Positions 55,595 to 64,000 of a DNA stretch of 64,000 nucleotides are shown one piece after another. The stretch lies in NCBI RefSeq assembly GCF_963259705.1, contig NC_081841.1, positions 89,603,063 to 89,667,062 of the forward strand. The letters are read 5' to 3'. This DNA comes from Myotis daubentonii (Eukaryota > Chordata > Mammalia > Chiroptera > Vespertilionidae). Position 1 is the first letter of the stretch, and each line of letters starts with the position of its first letter. The notes under the pieces are model-generated. The model worked only from the letters and a program-made list of their open reading frames with translations, ran no database searches and was not told where the DNA came from. The position numbers were made by a program, and so were the translations under genes.

Positions 55595-56450
55595 TTAACC
55601 TAGTTTCAGAAGTCACTATTAAACTTCATATTCCTCTGCCCAGAATACCCTTCCTCCAGATAACCACAATTAGCTCTATCCTTTCCTTCAAATATTCATT
55701 TATATGTCACTTCTGCAATTAAACATTTCTTGACTGCCATATTTAACATTGCAACCCTCACCTTCAACATCCATAGCCGCAGGACCAGCTCAAAATGGTC
55801 CTATTCTTTTTAACGAGATACTGAGTTGCTTTTCAAGAGACAACAGACCAAAATGGCAAGTCATGCAGCCAAAGCAGGCGCAGAGGAGAGAATTCTGACC
55901 TGCAGTTGCACCCAGAACCAAAGGACAAGGATACACTAGTAATGGGACTTGACTACCAGAACCGTTTCAAAAGCAAAGGGTCCATAGTCCAGGAAGAACC
56001 TGTGCTGACACCACTTAACAAAATGGCCAAGCTCCAAGGTCCTCCAGTTAAAACCTGCCCCACCAGCATTCTCACCTACCTGTCCCCCTAGACCCTTAAA
56101 AGCCTACCCTGAACCCTGGGTTGGGAAGTTCAGGCTTTTGAGCATTAACTTCCTGTTCTCCTGGGTGGTGCCATTCTTAATAAAATAGCCGATCTTCCCC
56201 CGCTGCAATTCTTGGCATTTAGTGTTTGACTCTGCTAGCCCTGGGTGGACAAACTCGCTCTGTTCCATAACAAATTTTCTATCCTCCTTACCTTTGTTTC
56301 CCTCTGGGGAACTTATCTGCATCTAATCCTTTATGGATTTTATTTACTTACTTTATTGTCTCTTTCCAATACAATGTTAGCTCATTGAGGTTACAGATCT
56401 TTGTTACAGGAACCCCAGGCATAGAGTAAACATTAAATAAAAAAACAGTT
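55595..56450 (+). repeat. L2 LINE split by a solo LTR
   Basis: The left part (55595-55770) has TTCCTCTGCCCAGAATACCC and TTTCTTGACTGCCATATTT. The right part (56275-56450) has AATGTTAGCTCATTGAGG and GGCATAGAGTAAACATTAAA. Together they run in L2 order toward its 3' end. Confidence 0.65.
55775..56271 (+). repeat. Solo LTR of an endogenous retrovirus (class I-like)
   Basis: About 0.5 kb inserted in the L2. It has a TATA-like CCCTTAAAAGCC (56092-56103), a poly(A) signal AATAAA about 80 bp further on and an end in ...ATAACA, which is the usual U3-R-U5 layout. No internal retroviral genes are present, so the provirus was lost by LTR recombination or only an LTR remains. The class assignment is inferred from layout. 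The 61- and 72-codon ORFs inside are not genes. Confidence 0.65.
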
Positions 56451-57714
56451 AAGTTAATTAATTAGTTAATTAACTAATTATTTAATCAACTCACCATATC
56501 TAACAGATTGTCCATATTTTTATTTTAAGTATTTACCTGGTGTTCATGATGGGGACAGGGAACAACCACCATAGCAAACATGGACAGTTACGAAAGTCTC
56601 AGAACCTGTCAAGGAGCTCATTGTCTTTCTTTCTGATTTGTAGATTCTGCCTCCCCGCTGAGCATGTTACCTGGAACCCCAAAGACCCAACTTTCTCTTT
56701 TAGAGCACTGCAATTTGACTTCTCTTTCTTCTGGCCCTTATCTATCTGGTCCTCTCTTTACTGAAATCAAATAAAATAAGAAATACGCTAGGTACTAAGT
56801 TAGCAAAACTGAGTAATTTGTGTCTCTGCACACCCACAGAGATCAGAATAATACCTTTTCTGACTCTCAGAAGAATATCTCTTAGGAATTTTCTCATAAC
56901 CTTCAAAAGCAACAAAGATAAATGAGTATATTTCTGTTATTAAAACCTACATCCCACCTTTCTAATGACTAACATGAGAAAATACCTCCTATGCGACCCT
57001 GCAAGATGCCATTAATATCTATCTCCTGTTCCTTCCTATGTTCTTTCCTGTGATTTCAAATTAGCATGCGGACTCCAGGAAATTCTCTAAGCCCTCTGCA
57101 GTGGTCCAAAGCTAATTGTGCTATCTCACTTTTTCATGTGTGTTTTTTTTTAAATACACCAGTTTTTATTCCAAATGAAATATGTGACAAAAGCAGTCTG
57201 AAGAATAACCCTTTTTGTTGTGAGTAGAATTAAAAACAATAAACCTGCAGCCTCAGTAAAACTCAAGCACTATCTTCCTGTGTGACAGCCGATTTAAATA
57301 GACAAAGGCCACATTTTTCCATGAGGGTTTATGTTCTCAGCTAAGATGCAGTTGACAGGATAAACATAGACTAGTTAATCATTACTTCCTGATCATCATT
57401 ATCCACCAGAATTTATTAACAACATTATCAAGTTAGGTGTGCAAAAGAAAACCAAATAAAACTGTAAGAAGATATCATTAACCTACCAACACCGGGGCAT
57501 GGATTCCTACTAGTGAGTGTGAATTCCCACTAAACTCATCACATATGCCATCCCAGTCTCCCTAATTAACACCCTCACACATTTGTGAATTGACTGGATA
57601 AGATTAAGGAATAGGCAAGGACAGCCATTCAGATGGGCTTCTGACCCAAACTTTGGTGTCATTAGAAGCATGATATAATACTCTGACATTTCAAATTTAA
57701 CAAATATTTCAACT
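56451..57714. other. Unique sequence, no gene seen
   Basis: A TTAATTAATTAG-type palindromic AT patch at 56455-56485. No gene or element is supported. Confidence 0.5.
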
Positions 57715-58265
57715 TCTGCAAACCTTTATTACAGTCAGGGAGGAACAAACTTTCCTCTACCCTCAAGGTCCTTCTGGCTGGTCTAATAATCAAATAAACA
57801 TCAGAAAGATTAGCAAGAAAAAATAACCAAATTTAATGCCTACATATGTATGGGAGCCCCACGTACGTGAGAGAGTCAGAGACCCCAGGTGCAGGAGAGG
57901 TTCAGAGATAGAAAAGGAGGTTGAGGACCTGAGCTGGAGATGAGATAATGCACCTTGGGGCTTTCAGAAGGCCATGGCATAAGAAAAGCAGACATCTAGT
58001 AAATAAAAGTTTGTCCTTCCCTACAGATAAGTCAAAAGAGGTTATCTCTGATAATCTCCAATTGTAAGCAAACCTCTAATACAAGTTCTTCTAGGTAGTC
58101 AGGGAGGGGCGGAAGTTTCTGTTGAGTCTGCAGCTAACTTTGCCTTTAGCTCAAAACAATCTGCATACCCCAGAAGCACGTCTTGGGGTGACTGGTTCTG
58201 AACTCCCATCACTTTTATAAACAAAGCCTGTGTTAGTGCTCATCCTTAAACACAAACCTGACCAT
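57715..58265. repeat. Old LTR-like repeat, family not named
   Basis: GGGAGGAACAAACTTTCCTC, GGTCCTTCTGGCTGGTCTAA, TAGGTAGTCAGGGAGGGGCG and GAGTCTGCAGCTAAC are wording of a mammalian LTR-type repeat. Orientation is uncertain. Confidence 0.5.
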
Positions 58266-58449
58266 TCTCCTGACCTCCTATGGTATTTATCTATTTTGTA
58301 CATAAGACAAGTAACTACTCTCCAGAACTACCACCCACCGGAGAAGAGGTCTAAATGTTGGGATTAGAGGAAAGAGAGAGATGAATTCAAAATGAGGGGT
58401 CTCAGTTTCTGAGAGGAGGCAGGGTAAGAATTATGACCGAGACTTTTAT

Positions 58450-59130
58450 AGATATCGTTGCACTCATTCATTAAGTATTGCTCCTGGGCTGGATACAGGG
58501 GATACAACGGTGAGCAAGGTGGTCCATATCTCTTCACTCACAGAGTTTAAAGTGGGGGATCAGTCCTTACTCAAATAATCCCCAAAAACAGTGCATCTTT
58601 AATACTGGGGCTATGACAGTGTTTAGCCTGACTAGAATAGGATGGGAAGCAGGGAAGGCTCCCTGGGAAGGACTTGTGGAAAGCCTCCTGAAAAGTGGTT
58701 TTGGAGTGAGATCTGGAGAATGAGTGACAGTTATACAACCAAGTGCAGCTGGCAGACAAGCTGGAGGGCACCGCTGGCAAGGACTGTAGTGGGAGGGGGC
58801 AGTCAACCGAAAAGAACTTGTGTGGCTGGAGCGAAGAGAGATGGAACAAAGATTTCAGCAAAGAAGAGATTCTGGGGTTTGTCCAGGGAATACAGTCCAC
58901 CACCCTGGCTAGAGAAAAATACGCATCACAGGACACAGATCAAACTGAAAATAATGATTGGGGCCCCTCGCATTCTGGAAGAATATGCAGCACAGGTTAG
59001 AGGGTTTGCACTGTAATTCTATGGGCAACAAGAAAGCATTATAGGCACAGAATGATGAGGGCACATGTTTAAGGATGATTGTTCTAGACGCAGTATTAAA
59101 ATGGATTTTGGTAAAATGAGAGAGTGAGGA
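58450..59130 (+). repeat. Old dispersed repeat (ATTCATT family), third region
   Basis: CACTCATTCATTAAGTATTG, GGGCTGGATACAGGGGATAC, TGTGGCTGGAGCGAAGAGAG and ATGATTGTTCTAGACGCAG follow the same order as 16240-17320 and 22100-23150. The 85-124 codon ORFs on both strands at 58567-59016 lie in this repeat. A G run is at 59161-59169. Confidence 0.5.
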
Positions 59131-60371
59131 GAGCTCCTGGTGGAAGGCATAATAAAATGGGGGGGGGGGAATTGTAGTACCCAAGTGAGAGGGAGCAAAA
59201 TCTCAAACTAAGGCAATAGATCTAAAAGAATTGAACAGATGTAGGAACACTGTAAAGTAGAATCAACAAATTTGATGGGTAATTGGATATGGATGTGAAG
59301 GGAGTAGGAGAGAGCGACAGAAGAGAAGAAGCTAGAAATGACGGAAAAGGGTTGAGCCTAAATATTATGAGGAGGACACCAATATCAGACAGAGTTTGGG
59401 AATAAGAAGAGTCAGAGGTTTGGGGGATGTTGGATTTGTTTCAGATATTCTATAATGACATCTGGTGCAGACAAGTAGCTGATCCTGATAACCTAGCATT
59501 TTTCAAAAGTGTGTTTGGAAATAAAGGGACTCAGGTCAGCCAATCAACAATGTTTTCTGGGTGCCTAATATGTATCAAACATTATTTTGTACACTGAAGA
59601 CAGAATTAGAAATTAGACCTAATTTCTGTCTCCATGGAATATAACTTGCATATAAACAATAGTTTGCATATAAACAATAGTTTGCAAAAAAAAAAAAAAA
59701 AAACAGGAACCCAAAGGTTACATGATGAACCCCCAAATAAGCCATAAACAAGTGATATATAAATAAGACCACAGTTCAAGACTTGTCTGTTGTCTGGTAT
59801 AAAATTCACCAAGTGAATGTTGAGGCTTTCCTCTTAGGAGAGATGTTAGAATGCAAATTCACCAACTATCATTAAAGGCCCCTTGTGAATTTCATCCAGG
59901 AATGTAGAGGACACAGCAAAGGACAGGATAAATAACAGATTGTTTGAAAAAGAAAAAAGAGGAAATTGGAAAGTCTCACTTAGCAAGGACACTTAAACAT
60001 CTTGGCTCATTATCAACACTCAGAGTACATATTAAATTTTAGGAAAGAAACAAATCTTTCCCATTTTTACTCTCAAGGAGGTGCCAGAATTATTTCATAT
60101 AGAACAGCAGGAGTGCTAGGACTCTCAGGCCTTAAGATTTTTGAAATAAATAAATAATGGACAAAACCTAATATACCAACTAAAATTATATTCAAAAGAA
60201 GTAAACAACAAAAGAATCATTCAGGGTTCAAATTAAGAAAAAAACAATATAAAATAAAATAAACTTGATTAATTTAAAAGCTAAAACTCAAGCATATATT
60301 TACATATATAGTATATGTCTATATATGCAGATATATAGCTATATGAAGACTAGATGATAGAGATAAACAGA
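59131..60371. other. Unique sequence, no gene seen
   Basis: An A run at 59686-59703 may be a retrotransposon tail. A 17-bp direct repeat (GCATATAAACAATAGTT) lies at 59649-59683. Confidence 0.5.
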
Positions 60372-60541
60372 TGATATATAGATAGATATAGATATAGATG
60401 ATATAGATAGATATAGATATAGATATAGATATAGATATAGATATAGATATAGATATAGATATAGATATAGATATAGATATAGATATAGATATAGATATGG
60501 AGATAGAGGTAGAGGTAGAGATAGAGATAGAGATAGAGATA
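60372..60541. repeat. (ATAGAT)n microsatellite
   Basis: GATATA/GATAGA hexamer array, nearly perfect at about 60405-60498 and turning into GAGGTA/GAGATA variants at its right end. Confidence 0.95.
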
Positions 60542-60754
60542 AAATTAAGCTAAGATATTTTTTAAAATTTAAGCAGGAAATGAAAACTAAAATGTCTATA
60601 TCATACAGCTAGTCAAAAAGTTATTAAATCTCTGGTTTGTTTAACTACCTGATGCTAAAGTTCCTTGGAAAAGTATATATGAGAAAATGTTGAAAAATAA
60701 TTCAAATAGGTGGAAGAAGGGACTTACTCAACTAGTATTTCTTTACATTTTTAT

Positions 60755-60893
60755 CTATTGCTTTAAGAGAGAGAGAGAGATTTATTGTTCCACTTACTTA
60801 TGCATTCATTGATTAATTCTCATATGTTAACCAGCAACCTTGACATATTGGGACAATGCTCTAATCAAATGAGCTACCCAGTTATTTAACTAC
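60755..60893 (-). repeat. Old tRNA-derived SINE (antisense)
   Basis: GAGAGATTTATTGTTCCAC, CTTATGCATTCATTGATTAA, GCAACCTTGACATATTGGG and GCTCTAATCAAATGAGCTACC are the complement of a tRNA-headed SINE older and more diverged than the Ves copies. Confidence 0.68.
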
Positions 60894-62185
60894 TTTAAAT
60901 CTATAATAATTAAAAACAGTGCAGATTAGGCGAGCAGAACAATGAAATAAAACAGAGTCCAAACATAGGCCAATGTATATGACTTCAGTAAACAGAAAGG
61001 GTTCATTGCAAGTCAGTTATAAAGATTTATTGCTGCCTACATAAATGGTGTCAGAATAAAACGCAACTTATTTAGAAAAATAAGCTGCGATCTCCATAGG
61101 AAAGGATCATCTTAATTCCACAGATTTGGCCTGAACAACCAAATCTGGTGTTATCAATAAAAACAATTTTTAAAACTTGCTTAGAAATAATTTTTAACCA
61201 GCCTTTCTATGTTTAACCCCAAAATTTGAAGTCAGACAGGGAGTTTGACTTGCTTACTCATCCTAGATGATCCATAACACTGCATCTTTCACATGTTACA
61301 CGAGGGTGATCTGGGGGCCTAAAAATCAGGGTTTCTCACCAAGGGAGGAGGTGGGGCTAAGGGGCTGATTAATAACAGGTGTAGGTGAGGACGATAGCTA
61401 GTCAATATTCTGTGGAAAACACATGTGGGATTTGGACTTTTAAATCATTTTCATATATTTTTATCATTACAAGTGTAATTCATCCTCATAATTAAAAATT
61501 TAACATAATCTAACAAGTTTAGCACAAAGTAAAAGTACCCATTACCTCTGAATCTACTGACAGAGATAATTACTGTTGATAATTTGATGAGTATCATTCC
61601 AGGTCTCTTTTTCAGTTTGTTCATCTTTTTATTTAGATGCTGGACCCAGAAACTAGAAGTCTGGGGTTTGTTTGTGTTATTTTTTTCAATGCAAGTAAAT
61701 ACATGCTCAGATACTCTCCATCTATCTCGCACATATCATTTTTAAATGAAATCATATTATACAGAGTTGATTTACCTAGTTTTGTGGATTTAAATAATAT
61801 CTGGGCATACTTTGAGAAGAGATGGAAAGAAGGAATTAAGACACTCAAAAGTAAAGATTACTATTACACGGCACTTCTAGGACCTTTTATAAAACTTTTT
61901 TCTTTTTGATATAAAATAAATACATCCCTGAGGAAGCACAGGCAAGCACAAAGAAAGGAATAGTCACCCATAATCCACCACTGAAACTTTTGATGAAGAA
62001 AGATCCCATGTTTACTAGACCAAGAACAGCTGTGGCCAACAATCTTGCAAAAGCCAGAGTTCAATAACAAGGCCCCAGTGCCATAAGATAAAGAAAGGGG
62101 AGCAGGTCGGAAGCTATAGACCACATACCCAATACCCCCTGACAAACAGGGTGAGGAGGAAACAAAAATGTGGTCAGTGGCTGAA
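60894..62185. other. Unique sequence, no gene seen
   Basis: AT-rich; no recognised element. ORFs at 61451-61909 on both strands match nothing known. Confidence 0.5.
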
Positions 62186-62186
62186 A

Positions 62187-62546
<360 letters not shown>

Positions 62547-63094
62547 GTGAAGGAAGAAAACTGTTTGAATTAACAAAGGCTGAACTCTGAGCAGAAACAC
62601 AAGACAGCAGTTGTGGGATGGGCAGATCCATTTCTGTTGGCTCAGATAAGCTTACAGCCTTGAGCTGCAAACCTGCACAACAAACACTGTGGACTGGCAG
62701 AGGGAGTCTGGAAAGTGAATATGCCACAATAAGAAGCCTTAGCATCAGATTCCTCCCAGACCAATTTTCCCCCTTAGATTTCCACTCAAGCTGAACAGAC
62801 ACCAGTGGGGCATTTCAAACCTGAAGTATTTGTTTAAAGATCAGCACAGGCGTTGACTGTTTGAGAGACATAATACAGAAAGGAAGCATTAGCAAGAATT
62901 TAAAAAACTGGTTCCATTTCAAGCTAGAAAGGAGGGGAAGTATCTCAAATGGTAGCACTAACAACTTTTTCAGATAAAGGCGATGGAGATACTGGAATTA
63001 TGGAGAACTTTTCACCCAGCTGAACATGCTCAGGCTTTGGAAATGGTCGGAAAAGTGCATTAAGCACCCACTCTGTAATTCTGCCAAAAACTCG
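62547..63094. other. Unique sequence, no gene seen
   Basis: No element or gene is supported. Confidence 0.5.
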
Positions 63095-63441
63095 AGGCAG
63101 GGATCAGACTTTTTCTGTAAAGGGCCGGACAGCAAATATTTTAGGCTTTGCAGGCTATCCTGAGGTCTCTGAAGCAACTACTCAAATCCCAGCTGTAGTT
63201 TTGCGATACAGCCATAGACAATACACAAATGGATGGATGTGGCGCTGAAACTTCACTTTCGGACGTTAACATTTGCTTAATAGAAGTATCCTGTGTCACA
63301 GAATGTTCTTCTTTTGATTTCTTTCCATTATTAAACAATACAAAAAAAAACCCACACAAACGCTCCTTAGCTTTGTTGGCAGCACAAAAGCAGGTGTCGG
63401 ACTGGATCTGGTCCATGTGCTGGCTGGTAGTTTCCTGACCT
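63095..63441 (+). repeat. hAT-type DNA transposon fossil
   Basis: GACTTTTTCTGTAAAGGGCC, AATATTTTAGGCTTTGCAGG, ATAGACAATACACAAATGG and the far end with GTGTCGGACTGGATCTGG match the order of a mammal-wide hAT element (end form GTCGGCAAACTTTTTCTGT). The middle (about 63245-63350) is atypical. 63442-64000 shows nothing recognised. Confidence 0.75.
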
Positions 63442-64000
63442 TCGGTCTAAAAGCAGTTTCTGTTTCACGTTTACATTCTAACCACTGAGATAAGAGCAGA
63501 GAATCCAGGGGCATTTTAAATGGAGAAGATTTCTGCTCCTGTGGGAGTCCAGGCAGTGAAAGAATGTTTGGTGGCCACGATTCAGCTGGGATTGGAGCAG
63601 GACTGTGGGGACAGAAGGTACAGGAGCACAGGAAGACTTCCCAGAGGGGCTGGTACCCAGGGTGTATCTCCTCGGAGTTGGCCTGTAGCATCAAGGGAGA
63701 GAGGGGTGAGAACATGCCTCCCTATCCAATTATGCATGCTCTATTTTTCCCAGTGAATCAGGCCAGTGAAAAGATTAGCAGCAGCAAAGTCAAATTTAAT
63801 TCACAGAACTTTTTTTATTCTTTTTTGCATAAAGATGAGGCCCTACTTTGCACACAAACAGAAACTAACAGTTCTCAGGTCTACATGGGTCGGCTGTCTT
63901 TGTTTACCTGTGTGCACAGGCTCTTATGCAAATTCCAGCAGCTGGTAAAAAAGTAAGCCCAAGCTTGGCCTTGGTGGATTTATTTCTCATTTGCTGCAGG
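63442..64000. other. Unassigned sequence to window end
   Basis: Overlapping ORFs of 78-139 codons on both strands at 63296-63956 without a recognisable domain. No gene is called. Confidence 0.4.

Noticed and set aside
58567..59016. Overlapping 79-124 codon ORFs on both strands
   Set aside because: They lie in an old dispersed repeat seen several times in the window.

Overview
The window reads as mammalian nuclear DNA, most likely from a vespertilionid bat. Two signals support this. There are many non-autonomous Helitrons of the HeliBat type, with TC starts, a GTGCAC-hairpin followed by CTAG at the 3' end, and A|T target sites. There are also tRNA-derived Ves-type SINEs. HeliBat amplification and unusually young DNA transposons are established features of vesper bats. 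The exact species cannot be read from this window. I found no host protein-coding gene that I can name. The only recognisable protein-coding sequence is a decayed LINE-1.

Layout: 46-1787 is a mariner-like MITE split by a composite Helitron (91-1710) that carries a 47-bp minisatellite. 1790-3950 is mostly unique DNA with a MIR and an old dispersed repeat. 3964-9388 is a nearly complete antisense L1 with a 14-bp target-site duplication; a Helitron, a truncated Ves and an internal deletion lie inside it. 9400-31375 is largely unique DNA with scattered MIRs, Ves SINEs, DNA-transposon fossils, microsatellites, two local duplications and one exon-like segment (14309-14383). 31376-34429 is a Helitron cluster: three minus-strand copies, two of them abutting, and a second copy of the composite Helitron. 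35001-35263 is a hAT MITE with a clean 8-bp duplication. 38191-38459 is a long hairpin-forming inverted repeat next to an MLT1-like LTR. 42561-43176 is a SINE whose tail has grown into a 360-bp polypyrimidine microsatellite. 45210-53570 has three more Helitrons, a mariner MITE nested in a MIR, and an old L1 3' end. 55595-64000 holds a solo LTR nested in an L2, (ATAGAT)n and (GAAA)n arrays, and hAT fossils.

The window is therefore a stratigraphy of transposon insertions, not an operon or pathway. Old MIR, L2, L1M, MER5A and LTR copies are cut by younger mariner, hAT, Helitron and Ves insertions, and many junctions are sharp enough to give exact target sites. The most notable items are the duplicated composite Helitron with a damaged internal 3' end, paired CTCF-like motifs carried by HeliBat copies, the 120-bp-arm palindrome, and SINE-tail growth of a long purine/pyrimidine tract.
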